Part shown: in pieces, positions 1 through 12,140 of the stretch
Layout: every line of letters starts with the position of its first letter
Position numbering within the stretch: the stretch's first letter is position 1
Assembly (NCBI RefSeq): GCF_041146795.1
Contig: NC_135181.1
Coordinates: 42,195,559 to 42,259,558 of the forward strand
Source of the DNA: Maylandia zebra
Lineage: Eukaryota; Chordata; Actinopteri; Cichliformes; Cichlidae
Reading direction: 5' to 3'
DNA: 64,000 bases
Position numbers and translations under genes: made by a program
Notes under the pieces: generated by a model
Seen by the model: the letters and a program-made list of their open reading frames with translations, nothing else
The model's database searches: none
Told to the model about the DNA's origin: nothing

Positions 1-70
1 TTGTACTGTGGCAGTATTACAGTGTTAATGGGACAGTATTGTAGTACTAATGTGGTACTGAATGATGTAC

Positions 71-3000
71 CTCGTACTCCCGGTGGGCCTCCAACAGCAG
101 AGCTCCAGGCGCCATGGAGGCGATCTTGAAGATGTCCTGACAGACCAGAGGAACCTCCTGCAGCAGCTCCTGATTGGACGAGCTGATTATTCGAACTCCA
201 TCCATCTCTCCCACCAAAACACATGGATCCTCAATGGGATACCTGAAGGCCGGGGTCAAGGGTCAAACCACCAGAGAATGACTCACGAGGACATCCTCGA
301 ACACGGAACATGATTCTTTGTTTATAAATGACCAGCTATAACAAGAAACCCAGAAGGAGCTCCAGCGGAACCTAAATGAGCTCTAAGAGAACTTTTTTGA
401 GCGAGCTCCAGGAGAACTAGGGGTGGAGCCGAACCCAAATACGGTATTCAGAAAGGCACAAATAACATGTTTTTCACGAATACTTATTTTGAACAAATAC
501 TTAAAAATATTTGTATTTGGGAACGAGAAAAACTTTATATCAAAAAGCTGCGTTTCCTCATGAGAACGCAGGGCACGAGTGAGTGAGTAACGTGTAAAGA
601 GGTGAGTGACACACAGTGTCCTCCAGTAGCCAAAAACCTTGCTCAAGTTCTGTGTGGAAACATTTTACAGTCAGTGCTGCAGATAAAACCAAAGTTACAA
701 GTAATGTGTGCAAAAGTCACATCAAAGGCAGAGATATCAAACATCTGTCAACATCTGTTATGCATAATCACATGCACTTAAAGCATCCTCTCCTGGTACT
801 GTGTGCCAACCTCTCCAACAGCACCAAATCATCATCACAGCCATGTTCTGCCCCTGCAAGTCAGTTTCAATCACCTATATTAGATGCATTTAATGCAAAA
901 CAGGCTTATACACCCATCCACCCACTACAAATAACAAACACAGTGGGAGAAATTATTTGCCTTGACCTGATGCCCAACTTAGTAGTGGAGAATAAAAGTT
1001 TTTTGCAAGCTTCGCGAAGTGGTTGCACCTCCATACCAACTACCAAGCTCGTTGGCATTCCAGAAAGAGCTTGGCCTTCCCAAGAACACATTGGTGCATG
1101 ATGTGTCAACCAGGTGGAAGTCCTCCTTTCACATGCTCCAGTGACTGTTGGAGCAGAGACGACCACTGACTACCATGAGTGCAGAGATGGATCTGGGAGG
1201 TACTGTGTGTGAGGATGTGGGTTCTCTGTCTCTGTCATCCCTTGTGCGCAGGCTCTCAAAACCTAAAGGTGGATGTGGATGTACCGAGGCACTTAAAATG
1301 GTGACCATATTGCAGTCTGAGTTGGCTCAGCGCTTCCAGGCTGTCTTTGATGACTCCTTGGGTCATTACTTTAAAGCCAACCTACTGGATCCCCAATTTA
1401 AGAGCTTGCCCATGTCATCCGAGTTTGACAGGCTCAAGGCAGATGTGTCTGCAGAGGTGGATGCAGAACTCCAAGCGGATGATGTTTCTGGGTAGGGCTG
1501 TGTGATATGACCAAAATCTCATATCCCGATATAAGACACTATCGTCCGATAACGATATAAATCACAAAAATTTAACATTTTCTATAAATTCTGTGAATCT
1601 CGGGCAGCTCAACTTGCGTGAAGTGTTTCCAGCTGGGCGTCGTGTAGCTGGAGTCGAGTGTTTTAACTGATGCATGAGCACCTGACGGGCCGTTTTTGCT
1701 TCTCATCCGTAAACTCTCTGCATACTGTTTCACGTGATTCAGTTTATTTTGAAAAGTCTCAACAGGATCTTGAGCTTTATTGTGAAAAGTTTATGTAGAA
1801 AATAAACAAGAGGGCACGTGATGGTTTTACCGACGTTGTTGCTAATGACAACGCATAAAAACAGGCGCTTGTCCGTCCGTAGTGTGGTTATATTAAATAA
1901 AAGAGAAAGAGAGAACTTTAAGAAAATAATATAGCCACTACAGTGACCATCAAAACGATGAAAAAATATTTCTGTAAACAGTTTATTTTACGACAACACG
2001 AAACAAACAATAGCGTAATAGGAAACGATAGACATATATATAAATCTCCATCCGATATATATCGTTATATCGAACAGCCCTATTTCTGGGGTACCTGAAG
2101 CACCCAGCTCATCCTCAGTTGAGAGTGAGGCCAGCGGGCAAAAAAGCCAAATCTGCCTCATCTGGTGCTATGACCTCCGCAAGATAGTTGAGAGCTACTT
2201 AGCTGAGGACAGCACTGAATCACTGACCTCAGACCCTGCAGCCCTGGCTCATGTGGCAATGAAATATCGCACCTGCCCCAACAAGCAGAGGTATCTTGTC
2301 CCCACAACGCTCCAGACTGCTGCCCTCACATGTGGACAAGCTTGTGATCACAAAATACTACATGGAGAAACTTAACTGAGAGTATGTTGGCAGAAGACAT
2401 CTTCTTCAAAGTGAAATATGGTTGAGTTATGGTCAACATAAAACACAAAAAACCCTTTGTGTCTGTCTTTAGGCAGACAGTTGACAACAGCAGGGCTGCA
2501 TCTTTTGGTTTAACAGTATTATATAGAATACAACTTTTGTTCTGCCACATCTCCCAGTCAGGGGTTGATAAAGTTTAGTTCTGTGCATTAGAAAGATGTT
2601 CTCTCAGAAGAACAGTTCTTTGAAGTATTATTTGTTTTTAATTCTGTCTGTTCATAATGTTCACAATGATATTTTATTAATTGTTGGTTTAACCATGGAT
2701 GAGGTAATGGCTGTTGTGTTATTTTCTTTTCAATGACGTTCCTTGTTAAATGTTCATTGCTGTATTTATGGAAAAATACCAACCAATATTGCATATCCAT
2801 ATTTATTATAATGGATATAATTAAAGAATACTTACACTGTAACGTAAATCAGAAGCATAAACAAGAAAAAAAATTGATTTTTCAACCTATTTTGAATTTT
2901 ACTCAAATACAAACACAAATACTTTTCCCCCCTTAACAGATACAAATACCGGCTGCTTTGCACAACTCCAAGGAGAACCTTAACACACCTGAAGTGTATT

Positions 3001-5130
3001 TGAACATGTTCAGATGTGAAGTTTGAAGGATACTGGATGGTCTCATTACACACCCCGACCACCAGGAGCAGTCTGTCCCACATCAACACCACAGATGGCT
3101 GTTGGCTCTTTGGTCTGCGACACCTGGGCAAACAGGTAAACTCCAGGTTAAACGGGTGTAAAAGAAGAGCTTCGACGGGTGAGCAGCTGAATAAATAAGA
3201 GCACAGGTAAACGAGAGGTCACACATACCACAACATCTGCTTGGGCGCCATGGTCTTCTTGGTGTCGACGTCACTCAGTTTCTCCTGCATACAGAAGCAT
3301 CACCTGTGAGTCATTCCACAGGTGATGCTTCACAGATATCTGAAAAGCTGATTGGCCAGAACAGCTGCTCACCTGTAGGGTGGACAAGCCTGTCCACAGG
3401 TGTCCACTGTCAGTGAGGAGAGCCAGGTATTTATAGCTGAAAGACACAGACACGTGGACAATGTTGCCGTCCTGAGGACTGAGGCCTGGAGGACACTGAA
3501 GAGAGACACAAAGGTAGGCAGTGAGACAGGTAAAAGAAAGATGAGGACAAATCTGAGTGTGAAGATTACTGGCTGTGGATTAGCATCACCATCGAAGACT
3601 GTCAGACAAACGTCGTCTCAGACTGGTTTTGGTTAGAACGATCTTAAACTGAGCATTACTGACTTCACCTGTCTCTACATGTCTCACCACCACAGTGCAG
3701 GACGTGTTGTCCAGGATGAAGAGTTCTGGTCCGTTGGACAGCAGGACTTTAGTCTGTCTGTCCTGAGTGAGGACTACCCAGCAGGATGGCTTTCCCTGCA
3801 GACCTGAGGGACAGACAGGTGGACAGACAGGTAAGGGTGGAAAGGCTTAACCGTGGCAGTGAAAACACCATCTCAGGTGAGTCAGGTGTTACCTGGGACT
3901 TCAGGTAACCTCCGGAGCTTCAGGTCATCGATGTTGGTGGCCAAGGTGAAACGGGAGGAGCTTGTTACTATGGCAATACCTGTTCCATAAGGGGAGTGGA
4001 ACACCTTGGCCTCCATCACCTGACTCTGGACCACTTCCTGTTTAAAGATAGAGGTCACCTGATCAGTGACATCGTCTGAGCAGCTTCATTTATTCAGAGG
4101 AACAAACTCAGGTGTGCTGACCTGTCCCATACTGAAGTGTCTCTTAAAGGATCCAAACAGGTCATAGATCAGGACCGTGCCGTCCTCCTGGATACACAGT
4201 AGCTCGTCAGAGACCGTCCACCCGAGCTGGACCACTGGACCACTTTTCCACTGAGACGGAGACAGAGAGAGAGAGACGGGTCAGAGAGAGACCCAACCTG
4301 TCTCCGGGTGTGGTCAGGTGCTACTCACGGGGAAGCTGGCAACGGTGCCTCCTGACGCAGAGTAGATCTCCAGCTGAGGACGAGAACTCGGAGAACGCCG
4401 CTGAGGTTCTCTGAGCAGGGCTGAGGGGTCAGACAGAGGTCAGGGGTCAAAGCCTTAAATCTGACTATAAAAAACTATCTCACTGCAGCGTTTCATAAAG
4501 TTTTATTTAGTTTGTACCGATGGGGCCTCCGTATGGAGCTGCAGCCACCAGACTGTCTCTGAGTCCATCACGCAGACTCCAGCTCATCTCATACAGATCC
4601 GTCTTACTGCAGTAGTACACAGGAAAGTACACATTAATGTAAACAAACCCCTCCCCATGGTCCCCCGCAGGCTCCTCCCCCTATCTGCCTAACACTATTC
4701 CAGCCTCCGGTCACTTTCTGCTCACTTTAAGCTCACCTGTCACTTGCACACAAATGTCACCTGCCGACCTGAGTAAACCCTGACTCTGATGGGCTACAAC
4801 CTCCTGCTCACTTCGTCATGGACGTCAGTCCTCTCACGTGACGTGTGTGTTCAGGAAACGTCATTAAAGGGAAAAAGCTTCTGAAGCCAGCTTTAGCAGG
4901 GTCAAATGACAAGCAGAGGCGCAGGTTACAGGCTGATTTCTCTGTTTAAACAGCTCAATCACACAACTGCAGAAAACACAGGTGTATATAACACGGATGG
5001 AGCTGCGGTCAGCTGACTGTCAGCAAACATTAGCCTCGCTGCTAGCAGCTGAAAGACCGACACAGTGGGCGCTCACTGACCGGTAAAAGGCGTCTCCCAG
5101 CGGGTTCCAGCTGGCTGTGATGAACGCCAT
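71..5130 (-). CDS. vps16: vps16, HOPS/CORVET core subunit, first ten coding exons (3' part outside window)
   Basis: VPS16 is a core subunit of the HOPS and CORVET tethering complexes in late endosome and lysosome fusion. Read on the minus strand, ten exons join in one frame: 5081-5130, 4518-4606, 4329-4420, 4122-4250, 3893-4037, 3688-3803, 3373-3495, 3229-3284, 3034-3123 and 71-242, 1062 nt or 354 codons. Each intron has GT/AG ends. The start ATG at 5130 opens with [17 protein letters not shown], as in vertebrate VPS16. Other matches to the family are [36 protein letters not shown] and [17 protein letters not shown]. This covers the N-terminal beta-propeller half; the alpha-solenoid half lies left of the window. 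Intron 9 (243-3033) is enlarged by a hAT insertion. No break is seen in the coding exons. Identity is by recall of the family, not by alignment. Confidence 0.95.
616..2360 (+). pseudogene. hAT transposase remnant (BED finger, ZBED-like)
   Basis: The first piece (about 616-1101) reads VWKHF, then NVCKSH and HNHMHLKHP, the spacing of a BED zinc finger, but the first cysteine of the expected C-x2-C pair is replaced (SNVC). The second piece (1148-1495) contains [15 protein letters not shown] and [14 protein letters not shown], typical of the ZBED-type hAT region before the dimerisation domain. After the nested MITE, 2083-2360 gives YLAEDST and [10 protein letters not shown] in shifted frames, a trace of the C-terminal hAT dimerisation domain. 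Most of the catalytic core is missing and the frame is broken several times, so it is inactive. Confidence 0.75.
1493..2082. mobile_element. hAT-type MITE nested in the hAT transposase remnant
   Basis: This 590-bp element starts TAGGGCTGTGTGATATGAC and ends ATCGAACAGCCCTA, giving an inverted repeat TAGGGCTGT. It is flanked by an exact 8-bp duplication TTTCTGGG at 1485-1492 and 2083-2090. It has no coding capacity. Removing it and one duplication restores continuity of the surrounding transposase remnant, so it is the younger insertion. Confidence 0.88.
4833..4842. promoter_or_regulatory. CLEAR-like E-box (CTCACGTGAC) in vps16 intron 1
   Basis: The site matches nine of ten bases of the CLEAR consensus GTCACGTGAC, bound by TFEB/TFE3 at lysosomal genes. 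It lies in intron 1, about 290 bp inside the start codon. VPS genes of the HOPS complex are known members of the CLEAR network in mammals. Function here is inference. Confidence 0.4.
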
Positions 5131-5325
5131 GATCCGCTTCTCAGGAGGGGGTACCCCGGGGAACAAACCGGAGGAAGTCCCGGTGCACCGGCCGGACGTA
5201 GCGTTAGCTTTAGCTCTCGCTCTGCCCGGTCAGCTGACTGCAGCCTAGTTCTTCTTCTTCTTCGGTAGTTATTCAGGCAGACGCCGCGGGCGCTCTGCTG
5301 CCCTCTACGGCACTTCTGTGTTTAC
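5131..5325 (-). promoter_or_regulatory. vps16: vps16 5' UTR and probable CpG-rich promoter
   Basis: This 195-bp stretch lies directly upstream of the vps16 start codon and is clearly richer in CpG than the surrounding AT-rich repeats. It contains a palindromic CAGCTG E-box within GTCAGCTGAC. No TATA box is evident. The L1 insertion begins immediately beyond it, so more distal upstream sequence now sits past 15.2 kb. Promoter status is inferred from position and composition. Confidence 0.5.
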
Positions 5326-5341
5326 AGCTGAGCCTGCAGTA
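5326..5341. repeat. L1-A target-site duplication, 3'-side copy
   Basis: AGCTGAGCCTGCAGTA, identical to 14037-14052. The last two bases (TA) in the right copy are also the first two bases of the hAT MITE at 14051, so the MITE was already present when L1-A inserted. Confidence 0.93.
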
Positions 5342-5712
5342 TTTTTATTTTTTATTTTAATATGAACTTTATTTAGAACAATAACAATGACAATCTCAAA
5401 GAGACAAGCGACATAATAAATCAATCAGAACAGAATCACATCTCCTATACACCACAATGAAATCGACAGTAACTGAAAGTAAACATACATACATACACAC
5501 ACATATATATACATGTACATATGCATACATACACATCCATATTCACACATCTACATAATAATAATATAAAAAGATGAATAACCAATACAAACATAAATAA
5601 GAATAAAAAAAAAAGAATGAAAAACAAGGAACAGAAATAAAGAAGACAAGGGGGATCATAAAATCTCTAAAAGTGAGGTTCCATAAACAAGACTCATAAC
5701 TTAAATAAGGGG
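5342..5712 (-). other. L1-A 3' UTR and A-rich tail
   Basis: Non-coding sequence follows the ORF2 stop. It includes a TG/TA-rich stretch around 5480-5540 and ends in an A-rich simple tail (read on the minus strand) abutting the target duplication. A short open frame at 5445-5627 is low-complexity and is not considered a gene. Confidence 0.7.
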
Positions 5713-8679
5713 CTAAGAAAAATCAAACTCTTCTAAAAATCTATGCAATTTGATTGCTTGGGGCTTATTTATTAGCTTAAGAGATTTACGGAACAGGGAG
5801 AGGTCGTTTTTAAGAGCAGGCCATGAAGGGGGGGATTTAGCATATCGGCATTTATGTATGTAATACTTTGTTATAATAATGAGATTGTTAATTAAAAACT
5901 CACTATTTTTGTCCTTAAGGATTACTCCAATTTGAATATTTTGAAAAGACCAAAAATCAATATATCCATACTGGGACAATATTAGGACATGGAGAGATTT
6001 CCATAAATTCTGGATTGTCACACATCCATAGAACATGTGCTCTGTTGTTTCCGAAGTTATTTTACAACTATAACAGTTGTCTAACACAAATTTAAATCTT
6101 TCTCTCATAAATTCATTGGAGGGGTAAATATTTTTTGTAGTTCTAAAATGGACTTCTTTAAATTTGGGGGGAATTGGAAATGTTAAATATTTGGTTCTGA
6201 TCAACGAGATCTCAGATTTGTTATAATCTTTAAAGACGAGTGAATGTTTTGTCCTACCTGGATATAAGGTGTTAACCAAATACCTCCTCAAAAACTGATT
6301 ATTGCATTTTCCATTGACCAATTCAAGACCATCTAGTTTAACTTTATGCAAATTTGGAGTCTGTATATTTGAAAAATTGTTCTTTACCGTATTTACAAGG
6401 ACTGTTGGGATATTTTGTGAAACCTTTTTATAGAGCTCGAACGAGCAACTCATGTCATATTTCTCATTAAGCCTGTTTAATTCAAGTATATCTCCATTTT
6501 CATCCATTATATGTGTCACAGACCAAATTTGTTTTGTCATCCATTCTTCCACAAACATAGATTTCCCCCGATTCAATATCACCCTATTATTCCACAATGG
6601 AACATTGTGGGGACTAAAGTTATGTTTAAACATTAATTTCCAATTTAACAAAACTTGTTGATGAAATTTGGAAAGTTTTATGGGTAGTTTAGAAATTTCA
6701 AAATCACATACTAAAAGGAATTGGATCCCCCCAACTTTGTTGAAAATAAGAGATGGTATCAAGAACCAGATCTCATTATCATTTTTCAAGAAAGATCGTA
6801 GCCAATTAATCTTTAAAATGCCATTCATTATTTCAAAATCGATTGCTTTTAAACCCCCCTCTTCATAATCTTTTATCAAGTCCCTGTTACTAACATAATG
6901 ATGTTTATTTTTCCATATGAAATTAAAATTCACCTTATTGATGTCTTTTATAATTCTTGGTGGGATGGCTAGGGAATAAGCTGGATAGATTAATCTGGAC
7001 AAAGATTCAACCTTGGTCAACATTATCCTGCCGAACAACGTTAAATCTCTCTGTAGCCAATGGTTCAGAGTTTTTTTTGCATTTGTCAGTTGTATTCTGA
7101 ATATTCTTTTCTTCACTATCAGCCATGCATTTAGTTATCCAGATTCCAAGATATTTGATTTCATTTTTGACAGGTATATCATACAAAGAAGAGTGAGAAC
7201 AATTGTGGATACTCATGAGTTCACATTTGTCCAGGTTCAGGCGTAGTCCAGAAGCATCAGAAAAGATCTTTATTGTATCTAAGGCCAATGGAATTTGTTC
7301 TTTATTTTTTAGAAAGACTGTTGTATCATCGGCAAGCTGAATTATTATTAATTTGTGATTATTTATGTCTAATCCTTTGATGTTTGAGTTTATGACAGTA
7401 ATAGCAAGTAATTCAGTGGCTACAATGAATAAAAGAGGTGAGATGCTGCAGCCCTGCCTGATACCGCTCTCCACCCTGAACCTGGGACATGTGCCTTCTG
7501 AAAGAGAAACATAACTATTAATATCAGTGTATAACATAGTGATCATATCCAGAAATGCATCACCAAACCCAAAATGTTTAAATGTCTTAATAATAAAAGT
7601 GTATTCAATAGAATCAAATGCTTTATGGAAGTCCAAGAACAACATAAAACCATCATCCTTAATTAGGTAATTGTAATCGATGAGGTCCAAAACCAAGCGG
7701 ATATTATTTTGGATCAACCGTCCTTTGAGAAATCCTGATTGTGTTGGGCTAATTATTTCAGAAATACCTGTTTTTAGTCTTGTTGCTAAAACTTTTGTAA
7801 AAACTTTGTAGTCTGTATTTAAAAGTGTTATAGGTCTTAGATTAATTAGTTTTTTCTTATCTTTCCCTGGTTTTGGAATTAATTTTATAACTCCCTGTTT
7901 CATTGTTGTCATAAGCTCCTTTTGATTTATACATTCATTTATCGCACTGAATAATAGTAATTTTACGTCTTCCCAAAAGTGCTTATAGAAATTAGTTGTT
8001 ATACCATCTGGTCCCGGTGAGCGATCAGATGCCATGCTCTTAATAGCAAAATCAAATTCTTCTATAGTTAGGTCTTCATCACAAATTTCTCTAAAATTAT
8101 CATCAATTACTGGAATCCAATTACTGATTTTGTCAAACAAGGAGGTGACATTTTGTTCTGAGTATGAAGACTTATAAAGGTTACTGTAAAAAGTAAATAC
8201 TTCATTTGAAATGCGTTTAGGGTCTGTACAGTCCTCTCCGTCGATTATTAGGTTACATATTGAGTTATATTCTTGTCTACGTTTTTCTAGATTGCAAAAA
8301 TAGGCAGTGTTCTTTTCACCCTCTTCTATCCACTTGGCTTTGGATCGCAAATAAGCAGCCTTGGCTCTATAAAGGTACATTTCGTCCAATTTAGATTGTA
8401 AATTATTAATTTTTCCTTTTTCTTCCTCAGTCCAATTCAATTTGCCATACAGATTCATAAGTTCTTTTACTACATTTGATTCCTCTTCTTGTCTTTGTCT
8501 GTTTAACTTTTTACCGAATGCAATTGAGGTTTTTCTGATTCTAAATTTAAGATATTCCCATTTGAGTATCGGTGTATTGATGGCTTCATCATTCTGAATA
8601 TCTAAAATTAATTTTTTAATAGAATTACAATACTCCTCATTTCTCAGCATCTGACAATTAAATTTCCAATAATCCTTAA
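5713..8679 (-). pseudogene. L1-A ORF2, reverse transcriptase and C-terminal part, one frameshift
   Basis: The upstream frame (7007-8650) contains the RT. Its motifs are DRSPGPDGI, LIPKPGKDKKKLINLRPI, TQSGFLKGR, FLDFHKAFDSI, SGIRQGCSISPLLF and QLADDTTVFL, with LADD in place of F/YADD at the catalytic site. The downstream frame (5713-7116) carries the C-terminal domain, including the C-x2-C...H...C knuckle around NCYSCKITSETTEHMFYGC. The two frames overlap near 7010-7116 and are out of register, most simply by a one-base change in the T8 run at 7071-7078. The 5' side joins the endonuclease segment across the nested L2. Confidence 0.9.
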
Positions 8680-9109
8680 ATTCAATTCAATTCAATTCAA
8701 TTTTATTTATATAGCGCCAAATCACAACAAAAGTCGCCTCAAGGCGCTTCATAGATACAGAGAAAAACCCAACAATCATATGACCCCCTATGAGCAAGCA
8801 CTTTGGCGACAGTGGGAAGGAAAAACTCCCTTTTAACAGGAAGAAACCTCCGGCAGAACCAGGCTCAGGGAGGGGCGGCCATCTGCTGCGACCGGTTGGG
8901 GTGAGAGAAGGAAGACAGGATAAAGACATGCTGTGGAAGAGAGACAGAGGTTAATAACAGATATGATTCAATGCAGAGAGGTCTATTAATACATAGTGAG
9001 TGAGAAAGGTGACTGGAAAGGAAAAACTCAATGCATCATGGGAATCCCCCGGCAGCCTACATCTATTGCAGCATAACAAAGGGAGGATTCAGGGTCACCT
9101 GGTCCAGCC

Positions 9110-11710
9110 CTAACTATATGCTTTAGAAAAAAGGAAAGTTTTAAGCCTAATCTTAAAAGTAGAGATAGTGTCTGTTTCCCGAATCCAAACTGGAAGCTGG
9201 TTCCACAGAAGAGGGGCCTGAAAACTGAAGGCTCTCCCTCCCATTCTACTTTTAAATACTCTAGGAACAACAAGTAGGCCTGCAGAGCGAGAGCGGAGCG
9301 CTCTAATAGGGTGATATGGTACTACAAGGTCATTAAGATAAGATGGGGCCTGATTATTTAAGACCTTGTATGTGAGGAGCAGGATTTTGAATTCAATTCT
9401 GGATTTAACAGGAAGCCAATGAAGGGAAGCCAAAACAGGAGAAATATGCTCTCTCTTTCTAGTCCCTGTCAGGACTCTTGCTGCAGCATTTTGGATTAGC
9501 TGAAGGCTTTTCAGTGAGTTTTTTGGACATCCTGATAATAATGAATTACAGTAGTCCAGCCTGGAAGTAATAAATGCATGAACTAGTTTTTCAGCGTCAC
9601 TCTGAGACAGGATATTTCTAATTTTAGAGATGTTGCGCAAATGGAAGAAAGCAGTCTTACATATTTGTTTAATATGTGCGTTGAAGGACATGTCCTGGTC
9701 AAAAATGACTCCAAGGTTCCTCACCGCGTTACTGGAGGCCAAGGTAATGCCATCCAGAGTAAGAATCTGATTAGATACCATATTTCTAAGATTTTCAGGG
9801 CCGAGTACAATAACCTCAGTTTTATCTGAATTAAGAAGCAGAAAGTTAGCGGCCATCCAGGTCTTTATGTCTTTAAGACATTCCTGCAGTTTAACTAATT
9901 GGTGTGTGTTATCTGGCTTCATGGACAGATAGAGCTGGGTGTCATCTGCATAGCAGTGAAAATGTATGCTATGTCTTCTAATGATACTGCCTAAGGGAAG
10001 CATGTATAATGTAAACAGAATTGGTCCTAGCACTGAACCCTGTGGAACTCCATAATTAACCTCAGTGTGTGAAGAGGACTCTCCATTTACATGCACGAAT
10101 TGGAGTCTATTAGATAGATATGATACAAACCACTGCAGCGCAGTACTTGTAATACCTACAGCATGTTCTAATCGCTCTAATAGGATATTATGGTCGACAG
10201 TATCGAACGCTGCACTGAGGTCTAGCAGGACAAGCACAGAGATGAGTCCACTGTCAGAGGCCATAAGAAGATCATTTGTAACCTTCACTAAAGCTGTTTC
10301 TGTGCTGTGCTGAGCTCTGAAACCTGACTGAAACTCTTCAAATAAACCATTCCTCTGCAGATGATCTGTTAGCTGTTTGACAACTACTCTTTCAAGGATT
10401 TTTGATATGAAAGGAAGGTTGGAGATTGGCCTATAATTAGCTAAGACTGCTGGGTCTAGAGATGGCTTTTTGAGTAAAGGTTTAACTACAGCCAGCTTGA
10501 AGGCCTGTGGTACATAGCCGATTATTAGAGATAGGTTGATCATATTTAAGATCGAAGAATTAATTAATGGCAGGACTTCTTTGAGCAGTTTTGTAGGAAT
10601 GGGGTCTAAAAGACACGTTGATGGTTTGGAGGAAGTAATTATTGAAGTTAACTCAGAAAGATCAATTGGAGAAAAAGAGTCTAACTTAACATCAATGGTA
10701 CTAAGAGTAGCTGTAGATAATATTACATCTGTGGGATGATTATTGGTAATTTTTTCTCTAATGATAAAAATTTTATTTGTGAAGAAGTTCATGAAGTCAT
10801 TACTAGTTAACGTTAAAGGGATGGTTGGCTCAAAAGAGCTCTGACTTTTTGTCAGCCTGGCTACAGTGCTGAAGAGAAACCTGGGGTTGTTCTTATTTTC
10901 TTCAATCAGTGATGAATAGTAAGATGTTCTGGCTTTGCGGAGGGCTTTCTTATAAAGCAGCAAACTATTTCTCCAGGCTAAATGATGATCCTCTAGATTT
11001 GTGACACGCCATTTCCTCTCCAGATTACGAGTCATCTGCTTTAGGGTACGTGTTTGAGAATTATACCATGGAGTCAGGTACTTCTGATTTGAGGCCTTAG
11101 TTTTCACAGGAGCTACAGTATCCAGAGTCGTACGTAGTGAGGAGGTGAAATTATTAACAAGATAATCGACCTCTGTTGGGGTAGCGTTCAGATAGCTGCT
11201 TTGCTCTGTGTTGGTACAGGGCATTGGAGATGATAACAGTGGGTGGATTATATTCTTAAACTTAGTTACAGTGCTTTCAGAAAGACATCTACTTTGATAA
11301 AGTCTACTCTTCACCGCTGTGTAATCAATTATTGTAAAAGTAAATGTTATCAGGAAATGATCAGACAGGAGAGGGTTTTCAGGAAACACTGTTAAATGTT
11401 CAGTTTCTATGCCATATGTTAAAACAAGATCTAGAGTGTGATTAAAGTGGTGGGTGGGTTCTTTTACATTTTGAGAGAAACCAATTGAGTCTAATAACAG
11501 ATTAAATGCCATGTTGAGGCTGTCATTTTTAGCATCTACATGGATGTTAAAATCACCCACAATAATTATTTTATCTGAGCTCAGAACTAAATCAGATAAA
11601 AACTCTGAGAAATCAGACAGAAACTCTGTGTAAGGCCCAGGTGGACGATAGACGATAACAAGTAAGACTGGTTTCTGAGTTTCACAGCTGGGGTGGACAA
11701 TGTTAAGCAT
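9110..11710 (-). CDS. L2-A ORF2 polyprotein: partial endonuclease plus reverse transcriptase
   Basis: An uninterrupted 866-codon frame. Endonuclease motifs present are [21 protein letters not shown] and LLSDHFLI; the N-terminal endonuclease motifs are lost in the ORF1-ORF2 deletion. RT motifs follow: [60 protein letters not shown] and the catalytic CYADDTQLY. The C-terminal part ends [22 protein letters not shown], also present in L2-B and L2-C. The RT looks intact but the protein lacks a complete endonuclease, so the copy should be immobile on its own. Confidence 0.88.
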   Translation of the reverse strand: MLNIVHPSCETQKPVLLVIVYRPPGPYTEFLSDFSEFLSDLVLSSDKIIIVGDFNIHVDAKNDSLNMAFNLLLDSIGFSQNVKEPTHHFNHTLDLVLTYGIETEHLTVFPENPLLSDHFLITFTFTIIDYTAVKSRLYQSRCLSESTVTKFKNIIHPLLSSPMPCTNTEQSSYLNATPTEVDYLVNNFTSSLRTTLDTVAPVKTKASNQKYLTPWYNSQTRTLKQMTRNLERKWRVTNLEDHHLAWRNSLLLYKKALRKARTSYYSSLIEENKNNPRFLFSTVARLTKSQSSFEPTIPLTLTSNDFMNFFTNKIFIIREKITNNHPTDVILSTATLSTIDVKLDSFSPIDLSELTSIITSSKPSTCLLDPIPTKLLKEVLPLINSSILNMINLSLIIGYVPQAFKLAVVKPLLKKPSLDPAVLANYRPISNLPFISKILERVVVKQLTDHLQRNGLFEEFQSGFRAQHSTETALVKVTNDLLMASDSGLISVLVLLDLSAAFDTVDHNILLERLEHAVGITSTALQWFVSYLSNRLQFVHVNGESSSHTEVNYGVPQGSVLGPILFTLYMLPLGSIIRRHSIHFHCYADDTQLYLSMKPDNTHQLVKLQECLKDIKTWMAANFLLLNSDKTEVIVLGPENLRNMVSNQILTLDGITLASSNAVRNLGVIFDQDMSFNAHIKQICKTAFFHLRNISKIRNILSQSDAEKLVHAFITSRLDYCNSLLSGCPKNSLKSLQLIQNAAARVLTGTRKREHISPVLASLHWLPVKSRIEFKILLLTYKVLNNQAPSYLNDLVVPYHPIRALRSRSAGLLVVPRVFKSRMGGRAFSFQAPLLWNQLPVWIRETDTISTFKIRLKTFLFSKAYS

Positions 11711-11734
11711 CAGGCTTTCAAATGAATTAAAAGC

Positions 11735-11883
11735 CGAGTCTCCAATTCAGTAATCCTGGCCTCCAGAGCTGCAAATATGCTACATTTGTTACAGATATCA
11801 TTACTGCTAAAGGAGGCCGAGGAGTAACTAAACATCTGACACAATGAGCAAGAAAGTGCAGGAGGGAGAGGTGAAGTAGCCAT
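11735..11883 (-). pseudogene. L2-A ORF1 N-terminal stub
   Basis: From the ATG at 11883 the frame reads [19 protein letters not shown] and continues to [10 protein letters not shown] before the deletion joint. It matches the start of L2-D ORF1 at 53677. At the joint the frame runs into ORF2 sequence out of phase and stops within a few codons. Confidence 0.8.
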
Positions 11884-12140
11884 GGTGCTAATGAGTCGGC
11901 TACGAGCTAAGCTAGGCTAGCGAGACAGTACAGAGACAGTGAGTGAATACTTTGGCTATAAATTAGGTAGTGAGTACACAGAAAGTGTGCTTCGGAGGAA
12001 GCACGTGAAGATTATACTATGAAAGAAGAATGTATTTAAAAGTTGTTAATTAAATCGCTAAGCAAATAAGCTACTCAGAAACACCACTGTGTTTGAGCAG
12101 GAACAGGAAGTGATACTCTACCACAGAGCGAGCGAACACC

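Larger units (their letters stand above)
418..2970. mobile_element. Decayed hAT transposon in vps16 intron 9
   Basis: An exact 8-bp duplication AGGAGAAC (410-417 and 2971-2978) flanks the element, as expected for hAT. The ends begin TAGGGGTGGAGC on the left and TGGAGTTGTGC on the right (inverted), a weak terminal inverted repeat. Both subterminal regions carry CAAATAC/GTATT motifs. The interior holds scattered pieces of a BED-finger transposase and a younger nested MITE at 1493-2082. It sits wholly in an intron, so no effect on vps16 splicing is visible. Confidence 0.8.
8680..12140 (-). mobile_element. L2-clade LINE (L2-A) inserted in L1-A
   Basis: The 3' end is at the left: repeated TTCAA units and the conserved tail with the CGCCTTGAGGCG hairpin at about 8732-8750. 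The 5' UTR (about 11884-12140) matches the start of L2-D at 52859, for example GTAGAGTATCA and CTGAGTAGCTTATTTGC. ORF1 is nearly all deleted, joined to the middle of the endonuclease region near 11730. It inserted in the L1-A ORF2 between the codons for FGH and KDYW. No clear target duplication is seen, which is common for this clade. Confidence 0.9.

Noticed and set aside
5445..5627. Open frame in L1-A 3' UTR
   Set aside because: Low-complexity CA/TA-rich translation without homology.
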